Shown one piece after another: positions 1 to 13,114 of a DNA stretch of 64,000 nt. The DNA is from Channa striata (lineage: Eukaryota; Chordata; Actinopteri; Anabantiformes; Channidae). The position numbers and the translations under genes are program-made. Location: contig CM065179.1 of NCBI GenBank assembly GCA_033026295.1, positions 22,313,275-22,377,274 on the forward strand, in the 5' to 3' direction. Each line of letters begins with the position of its first letter. The first letter of the stretch is position 1. The notes below the pieces were generated by a model. It did not search any database. It saw only the letters and a program-made list of their open reading frames with translations, and was not told the DNA's origin.

Positions 1-3000
1 TGTGCTGCATCACCTCTGCTTTTGCGAGCAGTAAACATCCCAGCTCATAGACGGCGTACGGCTGAACATAGGAGTTGATCTGACGTCCATACTCATCTCT
101 GGCCGCCAGCTGGAACGACTGCGTCACAGAGAAGATACAAAGAGCAGGATGAGTAACATCACAAGTGGCGGTTACCTGCAAAGTCATTTAGTGCTCAGTG
201 CCGACTGCTACCTGAATGGCATCTCTCATATTCCCGTGACATTTGTGTATGGCACCGAGAAGGAGATGTTTGAGGCCTCTGCACGAAGCCTCGTCTAAAC
301 TCTGCAACACTGAGCAGACGCAAGAGCAGATCAGCACGTAGGGTGAAATGAAATTTTTAGAATCTGGCTGCAGATAAATTGGTCATGTTGGTATGAATCA
401 TGTAGGTTACACTCACCCTGATTCATTATCTGTAGTTTAGACGAGGAGCAGTTTGGAAGCGCTTTCCACAGATACAGCACTTCGATTACACCCAGGATGC
501 AAAGCTCTCTGGTGGGCGAGATCTTTCTCAGTCTCTCAGCCTGCAGATAGCGAACAGAAAGGAACACGTTCGTGACACATTGCTGATGACTTTCAAAAGA
601 GAGAAAAGAGGCAAAATGCAGCAGAACTGACCCTTTTAACAGCAAACTGCTCTATCTGGTTGTTTTTCCTCTTGAACAGCTTCTGCACATCCTTGAAAAC
701 TCCACTTGCTCCGTCCAGGTCACCTGAAGCTCCCTGACACACTGGAAAATGACAAAAAAAACTTAACAAAACACAAACACAAAACGCAGAAACATCCCAC
801 CGTTGCAAACATGCGTTCGCGTGCGTCAGGCTCACCTCCCGTCAAGTAGGCGTAGTAGCACTGTGACCAACGGGACTCATTCTTCAGCCTTTCAAACGAC
901 CTGTACGCGTCTTCAAAATTCATCTCTATCATGCTACACCAACCTGATACAAAGACAAGCAGACAGAAAAATAAACGTAATCTCTCTGGGGTCTGTCCGC
1001 CCACTTGCAGTATGTCACTAAAAGCCTGACGAGAAAACACGTACCGATCTCATAGAGACACACATGCTGGATCTCTCTTTGGTCTGATGCGAGCTCTAGT
1101 GCGTCATGGAAACAGGCCAAAGCACTGTTGATATGGCACTGAGGACAGAGGAAAGAGCACATACACCAACGGGAAATGATAAATAGGTTGGACACGCTCT
1201 ACATGCATGTGGTTAGAATTAGACGCTGGATCAGATGTTGATGAGTTAATGAACATGCATTTTATGTGTGTGTGTGTTACAGCTTGTGACCTCTATCCCT
1301 GCACACACCTCCAGCCTCTGAACGCGTCCTTTAAAGAACATGAAGAGCGAGGAGTTGGGGTAAACCACTGACTTTCTCAGCAGAATCGCTTTGGCCTCCG
1401 TTAGGCCGGCATGTGTGTCAGAGCCATCGAGAGCAAAGAAAGGCAGCACCACTGTGTGGTACCACAAGAGGGCCAACCTGAGCAACACAATCAAAGATTC
1501 ATTAGACACTGGTCTGATGCAATTTTCAGGTTTCAGAATCTAAATCTCAGTCTGAATAAAAATCATCCGGGGTTCACGTTTAAAAGGACACAAACATAGT
1601 GGTTCGCGTACTAGTGGTGATTATCCTCCAATCAAAGTTGGGTTTACACTTTATCTTTATGATTTCAGCACCAGTTACTTTTTATTCCGAGCACACATTA
1701 ACATAAATGCACAATATATAACATAACATACATTTTATTATCACATAGACTGGATGAAATAATGCAGAACAGCTATGGAAGCATGACCTGACGGGTGTCT
1801 CAGGTCAGGTGATAATGGCCTGGGCACCACTAACATCTTTCACAATGCACGTAGTCTTTTGCTCCTTTGATGTCATAGATATATTTATTAGTGCAGCTTT
1901 AACATGTCAAATCAAGGTTTATATTAGACTAAGTTTACTCTCTCCCGAATCCTGTAGCCCAGCTTACTCACGTAGCCAGTGGTGCCTTCATGTCCTTGCT
2001 CTCGCTGGCATACATGAGGGAGGACAGGCCCTGAAGCCGGTCACCTGGGAAGCCCAGCAGGTTAATAATCTTGAGCAGGTGCGGCGGCACCATAGAGATG
2101 CACAGGTGAAAGAGGCCGTAGCCGAAGCTGACGGAGCCCTTGAGCCGATCCAGGGCCTCGGCAGTAACTCCGTTCTCCACCGGCGCGTTGTGGTTGGCGT
2201 TGTCCGCGGAGAGGGACTCCTGGCCGACAGAAGACCGCCGCTGACAGGCCTCCTGCAGCTGGCTGATGTCACTGTGACACTTATTGTACATTTTCCATGC
2301 CTTACGAAGAATCCAGCCTCCTTTGATATATGCTGTTAGCCGAGACAATAGACAATATAGTTTAGATGAGCGTATGCAGATGGAGGCGCTCAGGATGGTA
2401 CCACCAGAGTCTGTGATGATCATTTTGATCACTGGTTAATCTAGTTAATGTAGGACTGTAACTAATAAACATATTTATAATTGATTCACTGAGTAAATAT
2501 TCTTTAGTCCCACTAGTGATGCCTTAACATTTATTTCACTTGGGATGAACTGTTTTTAATTTGGTGAATTTTTTTAATCCTTGTTTTTTTTAGTCACGTG
2601 GCAGACGCTTTTATCTGAAGCGACTTACAGAGTAATTTTGCAAAAACACACTGGAGATGGCTGCCACACAGGGTCCTAATCTGGCCCAACTTGCGGTTCA
2701 GTGTCTTGCCCAAGGACACTTCGACATGCAGCAGGGAAGGACCCGGGTTCAAACCACTGACCTTGTTATCATCAACCTTCAATTACTTACTCCATCCCTA
2801 CTCACCTGGGCCTAAACTAAACCAGCTATTTCCGTTGAATAAGACTCTGGCTTAACATCAGGAAAGTGCCATTGTGAACATGTTCATGTGATGCCTGTGT
2901 AAATGCGTGTGTCATTTGCTAACCACTTATTATATTCGACCCACAAACCAAACCCAAAAACCTACTTAAAAAATTTTTACAAATCCTGATCGTCAGCAAA

Positions 3001-4230
3001 TCAGCGGATCAGTTAAACACTTTCGTTCAAAACTGACAAATCAATGCAGAGCACTTCATCATTTTATATTATACTTTATGTTGTGTGCTAGATTTAAGAC
3101 ATTCTTATTTCCCATGATGGAATCTGTAAAACATAGATTTGATTTAGATTTGGTGTCCACACGAACATGCCTATATGCACTCACACCTAAACACCGGTTG
3201 CCATGGGAGACAAACATTCACATCTTTCGCATTGTCTTGTGAGCTAAATTACCTGAAAGTTCCTGTTTGACAAAAGAGAGCACGGCGAGGTACACCTGAC
3301 AGTCAGCAACAATGATTTGTCTCTGAAGACGGTCAACGACCACAACGCCCGACCTTTGGGAGTCCATCTGCATCACACACACACAAATTCAAAAAGCAAT
3401 ATATAAATACACCCTGCAACACGTCTTCCAGATGCTGGAAGCCGTAGGAGCAAGGGGTTTTCTGAATAAGACACAGAGGAAAGACCAGGCCACTACACTC
3501 CTCGCTCAGTTGGTTGATTACATTTCACAGAAGTACTAATTCAATCTGTGAGTGGGCTTGGCATGATCTCACTGCTGTCTGCATCCTCAGGCCTGCTGCC
3601 AGGGACATACACACTGTAACCTGTACTGTGGCCTGTTCTAGCTATGAAAACAGGAGACACCAGCAGCAATGTTCCCACAAACTCGCAGAACATTTTAAAT
3701 TGCGCACTCACACTCTTCTTAATCTTGTTCCTGATTGTCTCTATCACTCCGGCGCTGTCACTCTCGCACAGTTTCTCAGTGGTCCTCAGGTCATCGCAGG
3801 CTGTCTGCATCTTTTCCTCCTCAAATGTCATCATGGCATTCTGCAATGAAATGCACCAAAAGCCATTAAATTCAGTCCTTTGTTCCACTAATGTAAGCAG
3901 AATGTTAAAAAAAACCCTGTGTTCTACTTGTTATACAAAGACAATCTATACGTGAGCAGGTTTACAATGGGACAAAGGAGTGTTATGTAATATTCTTCAG
4001 AAGGCTCTGTGTGTATAGGATGAATGGAGGAGCGCAGTCTGTACAGATGTGTGTTACAGGTTAGAAAGATGCTCCCCAGCTGAAATAATCAGAAATCTCC
4101 TCTGCTGTGATGCTGCTCAAACCTTCTGAGACCACCCCCACTGCCTTCAGGGGCCTGTGGCATCTGGGGACTGAGGATGACATCATCTCTGGCTTCATGG
4201 TGCATGAGTGTCAACATGAGGGGCAGCAGC

Positions 4231-4268
<38 letters not shown>

Positions 4269-5348
4269 ACCACACTGTGAAATATCTCCCTCTCTCATCA
4301 GTGGGTGCAGTGATGTAGCGATGAGCTGCTCTGCTGACGGACATGCATCCATTATGATAATGGATAAGGAAGTGCGACTCAGGATGCCAGTGGTTAAAGT
4401 GACAGGGGTTTTTCAGGTCTTCATACTATGTGGTTTTCTCAGGAGATAAAATAGTGAACTGCGACGCTAAAGGCTTGAATGAAGCTCTGCTGCTGCATTA
4501 ATTAATCGCTATATTACTGTGTTGCTGATATTTCTATTCCGATGTTTGATTTGATTATTTTATCACAAGCTGAGAGGAAACTCACCAGGAAACTGACAAA
4601 ACTGGCCCCAAAGCTCATCAGTGGACTCTGGGTCCTACAGAGAGAACAAGGAAAAAACAGGAACAAATGAGGATTTTGTTGCAGGGTTCTATTACAATAA
4701 CATCTCAAGTGTTCTCATCGTACCATCCTGTCTTAGTATCTTCATATGCCCGAGTCAATGAAGCTGCAGTTAGTACATTAACACCTACATACTGTATTAC
4801 AGGTGCAACTGTGGGACACGTGCTCAGCTGTCAGGAGTCCTTTTAAAATGCAGTTGGCCGAAACTGGCTTATAATGTCACAGTAAGAATAAAAATAATTA
4901 ACATCCCGAACACGTGATCTAGCAAAGCTGCAGCCAAACACCTCTCAGATGGAATTTGTCTCTGAAGGAGGCTTCAGGAAACAGGTGAGACAGACACGTG
5001 CAGGACATCCACCCTGACACCGTGCTCTAACAGCCCCTGCATCCACCCTGACACCGTGCTCTGACAGCCCCTGCATCCACCCTGACACAGCCCCTGCATC
5101 CACCCTGACACCGTGCTCTGACAGCCCCTGCATCCACCCTGATGTCACCTCAGTGAGTGGAGGTAACTCTGCACTGACGTCCATTTCCTGTGCTGATCTC
5201 ACCTGTATCTCCTGAAAAGCTCGTCGCTCTCTTTGAATCCGTTGTTGAGCAGCATGTTGATGCCTTGCAGAGCCATCTCAGCATCATCTATGGGCTCTGC
5301 CTTCTCCTCCACCTGCTGCTGCTGCTGGGACTGCTCGGGACCCGCCAT
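1..5348 (-). CDS. ttc39c: Tetratricopeptide repeat protein 39C, 3' end missing
   Basis: TTC39-family protein with TPR repeats; its molecular function is poorly known. Twelve coding exons join in phase on the minus strand: 5348-5203, 4634-4586, 3840-3712, 3367-3253, 2332-1972, 1477-1309, 1138-1045, 943-836, 741-632, 540-417, 309-212 and 118 to about 14. They give about 536 residues. The human protein has about 583, so roughly the last 47 residues lie off the left edge. The start ATG gives MAGPEQSQQQQ, then the family block GINMLLNNGF. Exon 3 carries NAMMTFEEEKMQ, exon 5 SFGYGLFHLCISMVPP and LLGFPGDRLQGLSSLMYAS, exon 6 YPNSSLFMFFKGR, and exon 8 NESRWSQCYYAYLTG. The donor closing exon 12 (GAG/GTGATG) is less certain because the next exon is not visible. 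Residues match TTC39C better than what I recall of TTC39A or TTC39B. Confidence 0.95.
2590..2775. repeat. Teleost interspersed repeat (SINE or LINE-tail type)
   Basis: The stretch has the hallmark phrases of a very common fish interspersed repeat: GGCAGACGCTTTTATCTGAA, AGCGACTTACAGAG, then TGCCCAAGGACACTTCGACA and GGGTTCAAACCACTGACCTT. The last resembles a pol III B box but sits at the end, with no tRNA fold around it. It lies in ttc39c intron 4. I recognise the motif from fish genomes; the exact family is not assigned. Confidence 0.7.
4234..4266. repeat. (GT)n microsatellite in ttc39c intron 2
   Basis: An uninterrupted run of about 16 GT dinucleotides within the intron between ttc39c exons 2 and 3. 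Confidence 0.95.
5020..5145. repeat. Minisatellite, unit about 34 bp
   Basis: Three to four imperfect copies of a unit containing GTGCTCTGACAGCCCCTGC followed by ATCCACCCTGACAC lie in ttc39c intron 1, only about 60 bp 3' of the exon 1 donor. One copy is shortened and lacks the GTGCTCT part. The open frames across it are repeat translation, not protein. Confidence 0.85.
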
Positions 5349-5830
5349 TGTTTATATGGCAGCTCGGAGGCTGCTGGATCAAACCCGCACGGTGCACAAC
5401 TAAATGGGATCTGGATTCTTGTGCAAACCCAACCCGCATTGGTTTCTGTCCACGGATCGGTGAGACGAGCTTAAAGACAGACGCGCCTCTGGCCGGCTTT
5501 AAAAAACAGCAGCTCCCGACGGCTCCAGACGTCTGTGCGCCTCGGGGTTAGGCCCCGATGTCGCTGCGCGCTCCTGCGATTTACAAAGGGCAGCACCGCA
5601 GGCGACGGCGGACGTCCGTGCGCTCGGTCACAAGCCAACGCTCCCCTGGTCGCTGGGACAGCGGGCATCCGTCCGTCTCCCCTGCTTCTCTCGGCCGTGC
5701 AGCAGCAGCAGCATCCGAAGCCTTCATTACATAACGGGGAGCCAGGCTGCTGTGCCTCAGTCCCACGTAACGCTCGTCAAACGGCGTGGCGTCATAACGC
5801 ACGGCGCCTCCCCGGCAGGATGGAGGGATG
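5349..5830 (-). promoter_or_regulatory. CpG-rich promoter region of ttc39c
   Basis: The sequence upstream of the ttc39c start codon is clearly richer in G+C and CpG than the flanking introns, with several GCG and CGCC clusters between about 5460 and 5830. This fits a CpG-island promoter. No TATA box is obvious and the transcription start is not determined. The open frames here are a by-product of the GC content. Confidence 0.5.
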
Positions 5831-6885
5831 AGGCCCGCTGAGGCGAAGCTGCATCCTGTCAGCCTCCATCCCTCACAGTCCGCCCGCACCCACAGGCTCC
5901 CCACCCGCCCAGCCCTCTCCACCAGCTGGGAGCCAATGGACGCGCAGACCGAGCAGTGACAGGCGGGTTTGGACAAGACAGACGCCTCGATTTTATTATT
6001 TGTAAATCACTTTGTGGAGGTTTGCATACATGAGTGCGAATATTTGCTTCTGGTTTGTAGAAATATCCAGCATGCAGAAAATAATTATTACATTGAAAAT
6101 TTCGTCTCTGCATATTGTGATGTGAATTACACAAATCCATATGTGATTTAATAATGTCTCTCTCCATCAAACATAGACCTACTGGTAACTTTACATCAGC
6201 ATTTTAAAGGCTCCACATTTCATAATCTGAAAACAGTAGGTCAAAGAAATAATGTTCATACAGGAGCTTAATAAATCCCTTACAAGCCTAAAATTATTTT
6301 TTCAAAGATTGACACCTGACTGTTGTTTGAAGACGTTTAATATATAATAAACATGGGCCAGTCTTATAGCAATAATGCTATAAACTCTTAATCTGATGAC
6401 AATGTAAAGTTCAGACAATGAGGACAAAACGTAAAGCTGTAAATATCAGAGGCAGAGCAAAGGGAGGAGAAAGATAATATCACAAACTTATAACACAGGG
6501 TCAGTTTTCACATTGGACAAATAAAAATGTGCACAAAATAGAAAAATTCCACTAATGTCAGCTGTCGGCAAAGATGCAAATTGTGCTTCATTTCTGACTG
6601 TGTCCATCCCGTGACAGAGGAAAGCTGGAGGCCTTCCGACATATTAACTTCAACCTGCTGATTTTTTTTGCTGACACCTTTCCAGGAGTCAACCTCAAAC
6701 TTTCATTTGCTGGAAGCTCTGAAATCTTTCCTCCACACACGTGCTGCTTCATTATTACGGCTGTGCACGACTTGATGTGAACTTCAGCAAGTCACACAGA
6801 CAAGAACGGTCAACAACTTGCCTTGTCCTTTGAACTGTGTGGGAGGTGCCTCAGCACTAGGCCACTGAACTGTAAATCATCATAT
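5831..6885. other. Intergenic, nothing recognised
   Basis: After the CpG-rich block ends near 5960 the sequence turns AT-rich. I see no conserved frame, RNA gene or named repeat. Confidence 0.5.
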
Positions 6886-8030
6886 TTGCAGTTCAGAGGC
6901 AGAGTCTGGGGCGCTGCTGGCAGTTTTAGGCCCTATGAAACAATTTCAACTTGGGCCCTTTACTTGACCCATTCTGCACCAAGCATTAAAACCAAGCTAG
7001 ATATCCAAAATCTGCATCTGCAGTTTAGCCATAGGACTGAACACAGCTGTGGTCATGTGGCTCAGTGTCCGCTGTGTCACTGTGTCCCTTAAACTGTGAG
7101 CTCCTCTCGTCTTCCTCATCTGTGCTGCTGGTTTTACTGTTTCTCTCTTGAGCCTCATCTGCTGTTTTAAAAGCTCTTTCTACATCCTCCCTGACAGGCT
7201 GATTGACGAGGATCCTGGATCTGACATGTCTAAAAACACATCAGATCTTCTCCATTACAGTATTCTGTTAATATGGAAATAATGAGTAAAGTAAGACCAT
7301 GACAGAGATTAAAATCATATGAATCAGAGTGTGATTCACACAGGATTCTTAAAGGCAGGATTTCAGTGACAGACTGATGACCTGCTTCCTCAACTTGGGC
7401 AACATCGTGTGGAAGAGCAGATGAGGCCGATGCTGCATCTGGATATGAGGTGAACATATAGAAACCTGGTTATAAGTGAACGAACTATCATACATGTTTA
7501 CAAAATGACATTATTGTTTTGTTCAGTGGTGAAAAACGTAAGCTAGCGAATTATAGAGTGTGGGCGATGGAAGTTGCGCTAACATTCCACTGCAAAGGAA
7601 GCTCCGTCCTCCGTGAACACACGAAGCTTTCTATTCAAAATTAATTGTCAGTAATTGTCGGCCATTCTTCTCTCTTTCTCAGCATTGTCAGACTTTTCTT
7701 TCTTGTCGTTTCTGATGGCCGGATTTGTGCTTGTCTCTCCGCGAGGACGCTGCTCCTTCAACCGTTGACGGTCTGACTCTCACTCCGCAGGTAGCACAGA
7801 GGATCCAGGTGCACGGACAGAACCATTCGCTAAATGGGAGGAGGGGTGTCATTTGACAGGAGAGGAAGAAATAAGCCGAAATTTAGCCTTAATTCTAATT
7901 CTTTCATAGATACATTTATGATATCTCATATATTAGTGCTAATAATTTTATTATTAAAAAAGCTAGTCTCTGTGGGCCCCCAACGTTCGTGGGCCCTTAG
8001 AATCGTCCCATCTTTCCCCCCTAACGGCGG
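6886..8030 (-). mobile_element. Probable degenerate hAT-type DNA transposon remnant
   Basis: On the minus strand near 7680-7740 a broken frame reads KHKSGHQKRQERK, like the start of TTF/ZMYM-type hAT transposase proteins. Further along, 7457-7380 reads DAASASSALPHDVAQVEEAG, which resembles the low-complexity N-terminal part of the fish ZMYM1-like family. The outer parts carry GGGCCC-rich blocks (around 6930-6970 and 7970-8010) of the kind flanking such elements. Stops interrupt it and the catalytic region is missing. I did not confirm terminal inverted repeats, so boundaries and family are tentative. Confidence 0.4.
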
Positions 8031-8092
8031 GATGGGGGGAAGAGTCACTGTGGGAGAGTGTGTTGTCCTCGTTGACACTCGATGAAACAGCC

Positions 8093-11000
8093 ATGGAGCT
8101 CGGATCGACAGTCAGAGCCGTGAGGAGTGAAAGAGTGGTGACTGGCAACGGGGTCCGGCCCGCTGTCATCGTAATGAAGGATGGCAAAATCCACGAAATA
8201 GTGTCAGGCAGCAGATTTTCTGGGGATGTTGGCTGTGAGGTAAGCTGGCTCACACTGATCTCAGTTCAGCACACTCCCGCTGGCGGAAGTGAATGGATGC
8301 AACAAGAGACACAATAAGAGACACTATTGTCACTAGGGTCACAAGGGGTAATTCCTAATATTCCGTTTGCACTCACACGGTTGGTTGATCCTACTGTTGG
8401 AGAGAGGTAACTCACCTGTGATGGCAGGTGCTGGATGTGGGGGACAGTGTGGTGATGCCAGGCGTTGTAGATTGTCACGTTCATGTGAACGAACCGGGCC
8501 GCACCACCTGGGAGGGTTTCTGGACCGGCACCAGGGCCGCAGCAGCTGGAGGGGTGACAACCATTGTGGACATGCCACTGTAAGACGCAGGCTCTCCCGA
8601 CTACAGAACAAATAAGCAGCAGCACAAGTTGTCAGGCAGAACAATCATTAGAAAGTAGCAATGCTGTGTATCATGCTGTTAGCAGATACTTTTTTTCAAA
8701 CATAATTGAATATTTACAGTTGCATTACACTAATTTATTTAATTTTTGTGGTGGCTTGCAGAGTGGTGGCTTGGGTGTAGGGCATTTTTTTTCTTGCACA
8801 GATTATTTCTACCTTTTTAGTAACTATCTTGTAGGGGGGCTTTTTTAAAAAGAAATTATAGCACATTTTAATTAACTACTTATGTAAAAAGTATAGATAG
8901 AACGGAACTTAATAAAGTGCACGTAGTGTTTTCATCCAGTTAATTCCTTCTTCTTTTTTCAAATAAGATTTTAATACATTTACATTGTTTTGCTGTAGTT
9001 TTTTTGAAATGTAATTGTCTTAATAATATATATATATTTAATGCAGAACTATGTAGGTAGATGCAAATCTTGTTTTCGTGCAAATTAACATGGTGATGGT
9101 TTTTGCCCAGGAACAAATTAATAAATTAAAAATAAATTAAAGCTACATTTGGCAAAGTAAAGGAACATTTGTGGAACATTATTGTGAGGTTGCAGAGAGT
9201 GACGTGTTATTTTCTTAAATTCCCCCAGAAATAGCATCCCTCCAACCACCACACTTAGTAATTTTCGTGAGAAGCAGCAGGAGGCGACAGGAAAGTGTTT
9301 TGTGGACACGGCTTTCTGGGGAGGCGTGATTCCTGGCAATCAGGTACAGAGAAACAGCTTGGACAGAGTGAACACATTTACAGCCAGACTGTGCTGAATC
9401 GGGACCAAAGCAATCCCCAACAACAGATGTCTCCTTACAGCTAGAACTTCGGCCCATGATCCAGGCTGGAGTGGCTGGATTCAAGTGCTTCCTCATCCAC
9501 AGTGGGGTGGAAGAGTTCCCCCATGTGACCGACGTCGACCTCCACGCCGCCATGAAGCAGCTGCAAGGCACAGGAAGTGTCCTGCTGGTAAAGTTCATCA
9601 CTCGGTGAACATTAAAACCACAGGGTTGGGTGACGTGCAGCGTTGTACCTGAAATACCTTATGCTTTGTCTCCACCAGTTTCACGCAGAGGTAGATGTTC
9701 TGCAGCCAACAGAGGAAACTGGCGGTAATGATGTTCGGTAAATGATTTAAAGTATCAGTTTTTATGTACAGAAATTTACACGCTCCTTTTTCATATTAGA
9801 CCCATGCCAGTACTCTACTTTTCTGCAGTCCAGGCCAGATGTCATGGAGATAGAGGCTATTCGCTTAGTCGCAGACCTCTGCCTGCAGTATCAGTAAGAA
9901 CATCGTTGTGGTGGAAAATAACTGCTTCACTTTGCTGTGAGCGTAGCACTGATGCCACAGTCACAGTCAGATACATCTTTCCACTCTAGGGTTCGGTGTC
10001 ACATTGTTCACTTGTCGTCTGCAAAGGCGCTAAAACTGATCCAGAAAGCACGTCAGGCTGGAGCCCCGCTGACAGTGGAGACAACCCATCACTACCTCAG
10101 CCTGTGTGCAGAGAACATACGTGCAGGGGCCACGCAGTTCAAGTGCTGCCCCCCCATCCGAGGGTCTGAAAATCAGGTAATCAGAGTACAGAACAGATGG
10201 GCTGCACTTAGGCTTGGATCATTAGTAGACGGTTGATTGTGCCCCACCAGGAGCAGCTATGGTCAGCACTCAAAGCTGGACAGATTGATATGGTGGTGTC
10301 TGATCATTCACCCTGCACCCCTGATCTGAAGAAGCTGAACAGTGGAGACTTCACTCAGGCCTGGGGAGGAATATCTTCACTACAGTTTGGTAACTGCAGA
10401 CAGACATGCACAGAATAATTCATCAATTTCTGACAGAAGTGTCAGTGGGTTTTCACACCCAATAAATGAGATGACTTTTCCTCTGCACAAAACAGAGCTT
10501 GTTCAAGTGATTTTCCCAAATACTGCACCATCCCAAACACTCAGGCCATCAGCCATTTTCTAGAATATCCAAATGGCAAAACCGTTTACAACCAGGGAAA
10601 TCAAGCTGCTGACAATGATCTCAGACCACATTAGAGCTAAAAGAAGAGATAATAACACATTGTTTTAGAAATAAAATACATTGTATATTATAAATAATTC
10701 ATTGTGAACTTTGTTACGCAATATAAAAAAATGTTAATGATACACACAGATTGGCTCACTGGGAAAGCAAAGTAATGTTCTATGAGTTGTAGAAGTGTCA
10801 CTACATTGTTCATTTATTGTTTGTATTTTCATTGAAGAACGCCTCTGTTGAGATGGGAGATGATGTGTGATAGGACACGATCGTGCTCTGTTATAAGATG
10901 TGTCAGAGGTCACTGACTCGTGTTCACTGATTGAATTCACCTAATGATTAATTGCACTGAGGATCAGCTGATTCATAAGTGATACATATGATTAATAAGG

Positions 11001-11983
11001 GCTTTTGTTTAAGATTGGGTGTTTAAATACATTTATTAGATTTTAGCTGTGTCTCTGCCTGCTGTCAGTTTTCACGTTATTCACTGACTGTAGAGCAGCT
11101 CCTGGGTTTGTCTCTACGTGAAAAATCTCCTTCTTTGTTCAGCCGAAGAAGACACTGAATACAGTCCTCTGAATAAAACAGATCTGTGCAAGATGCAGGA
11201 ATAAGAAATGCCTGTTTACTTTTTGGCACATTAGTTATTCTTTGCTTCATTCCTCCTACTATAAGACCTTTGACAATCATCCACATTGGGCAAAGTTCAA
11301 CGGGTGGTAAACAAGAGCTGAGCTGAGCGACAGAGCAATTATTTACTGTTCAGACACACTGACAGACAGGCCAAAGTCTGAGTGCCACAGCCTGATTACA
11401 CACATGAACATGTTATTACATTATATTATTATTACTCTTGCCATCTTTAACCATGTTTAGGTTTGCCTTTGTTCTGGAGTTCAGCCAGTAAGAGAGGCTT
11501 TGAGCTGTCTGATGTGGTGAGGCTCCTCAGCCAAAAACCAGCCCAGCTGTGTGGTCTTGACAACCAGAAGGGCAGCCTCACCCCCGGCTACGATGCCGAC
11601 TTGGTCATATGGGACCCGGAGAGACAATTTGAGGTTAGTATAAAGAGTAATTATTATTTTAACTGTCAGTACCTGAATAAATTTAGTTTTAAACCTTCTT
11701 TATATCCAAAAAGGTTGAAGAAAAAAGCATACATCATAAAAATAAGGTAAGTAAAATTCACAGCAAACATTTCATCAACAAACCATATGAAGGATTGAAA
11801 TGAATTTGTGACTTCATGGTTGTGTTTGTGCAGCTAACCCCTTACCTCGGAATCACGCTGCAAGGAGTGGTGTGTGCCACCATCCTCAGGGGGCAGCTGG
11901 TATACAGACAAGGCTCCTTCTGCCCTGAGCCCCTGGGGAAACATCTCCTCATCCCTGAGAGGAAACCTCAAGCCCAGCTGTGA
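8093..11983 (+). CDS. Allantoinase
   Basis: Hydrolyses allantoin to allantoate in urate breakdown (amidohydrolase family, EC 3.5.2.5). Ten exons join in phase: 8093-8239, 8428-8579, 9229-9343, 9441-9587, 9679-9724, 9800-9893, 9990-10176, 10251-10389, 11461-11633, 11714-11746 and 11834-11983 are the coding segments (eleven, counting the 33-nt micro-exon). They total 1383 nt, or 460 residues. The metal site is visible: HVH in VVDCHVHVNEPGRTTWEGF, the lysine of GVAGFKCFLIHSG, the histidine of FHAEVD, HLSS, TTHHYL and the aspartate of VVSDHSPCTPD. The ATG has a good context (cagccATGG), and the micro-exon supplies IHHKNK. The C-terminus is AQL. The next gene downstream, same strand, is agxt. A dihydropyrimidinase is the alternative, but the motif set fits allantoinase better. 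An AATAAA lies at 12057. Confidence 0.92.
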
Positions 11984-12056
11984 AACACAACAACAAGATG
12001 CAGACATAGAACCAAAACAAATGTCTTGTTGTATTTTAGAGTTCAGTGCATTTTAA

Positions 12057-12062
12057 AATAAA
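12057..12062 (+). terminator. Polyadenylation signal of allantoinase
   Basis: AATAAA lies 74 nt after the allantoinase stop codon, a usual distance for a short 3' UTR. Confidence 0.6.
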
Positions 12063-13114
12063 AAGGTGGTGAACAAATACTTTCCAACTGAACAAAAGCA
12101 ATTTAATCCTTAAGAGAAAAGAAAAGAATCCTCCTCCCAAAAATTCTAAATTATTAACAAAACATGTACGGTTACAGTGGCTGTATTACTGAATAAATAC
12201 TACTTACCACTCTATCTATTCTCTTTATCTATTCATATTTCTGATCACGTGTACATTTCAGAGGTTTGTGAGAGCCTCTCATGGAAAGATAGGCTTCATT
12301 TTGCACAGTACAGAACAAAAGTGGAAAAAGTATGTAGAGTTTTCTGGAAATACGTGGCATTGCACATCATGTGGGGAAGCTGCTCACTAACATCTCAGTT
12401 ACCACAAGATTCTGTTACAATGTGACAACACCTCCATTACTGCGTGAGCATACAGTGATTACACCAAGCAGCCACGACAATAACACCACCTAGTAGTTTC
12501 AGTATGAAAATGCGATTTCGTTTTTGAAGAGGCATTGAACTAATAAGTGCTGATGTGTTATTATGGGCTAACCAGCTGTACTTGAAATGTAAAATGGAAA
12601 TACTTTACTAAGTAAAGTCTTTGAAGTAGCTGCAGACTGCTCAGAGGAGCCATGCTGGCGGTTGGCCTCCTTGACATTATGAAGACCACCAGTGACCAGT
12701 GTGTTGTGCAAACAAGCATGTCAAGTTATCAGTCATATAAATTCTAACCAATCAAAACCCAGAACCTGATTATTAGATTAAAAATGTTGGCTAACAAGTA
12801 ATATTTACACTGCCACTGATAACCATCTGTTGCGAGTCGACCCCTGTCAGCTCACTGAGGCAACACTGTAGCAGTGTAATAGTTAAGCCTGACACTGTGA
12901 AGATTCAGTAGTCAATAATTAACGTTTGGGGACATGTTCAGTGAGGTCCTTATATTTCAAAACTGCAAAGCATCAAGCTGCCTGAGCACGGTGTGCACAG
13001 AGAGAAGACGAAGGAAAAAATAGTGGTCAGACGGGGTTGTGCTCAGCTGACAGTTCACCTCACCGTTTTCCACACCTTTTTGTGGTCTACTGCTCTTGTC
13101 ACAGTTCCGCAGAC
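12063..13114. other. Intergenic between allantoinase and agxt
   Basis: About 1 kb without a recognisable frame. It must contain the agxt promoter and 5' UTR, but I see no clear TATA box or GC island. The open frames here are short and resemble nothing I know. Confidence 0.5.

Noticed and set aside
1809..2339. Plus-strand open frame of 176 codons
   Set aside because: It is the antisense of ttc39c exon 5, whose minus-strand product is clearly conserved.
2740..2760. GGTTCAAACC as a tRNA B box
   Set aside because: No A box or cloverleaf at the right spacing; it belongs to a dispersed fish repeat.
5020..5145. Regular repeats as a CRISPR-like array
   Set aside because: Copies are contiguous without unique spacers, and the window is vertebrate nuclear DNA.
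13037..13114. In-frame upstream extension of agxt as a possible mitochondrial leader
   Set aside because: The frame opens with TTG, not ATG, so there is no support for translation from it.
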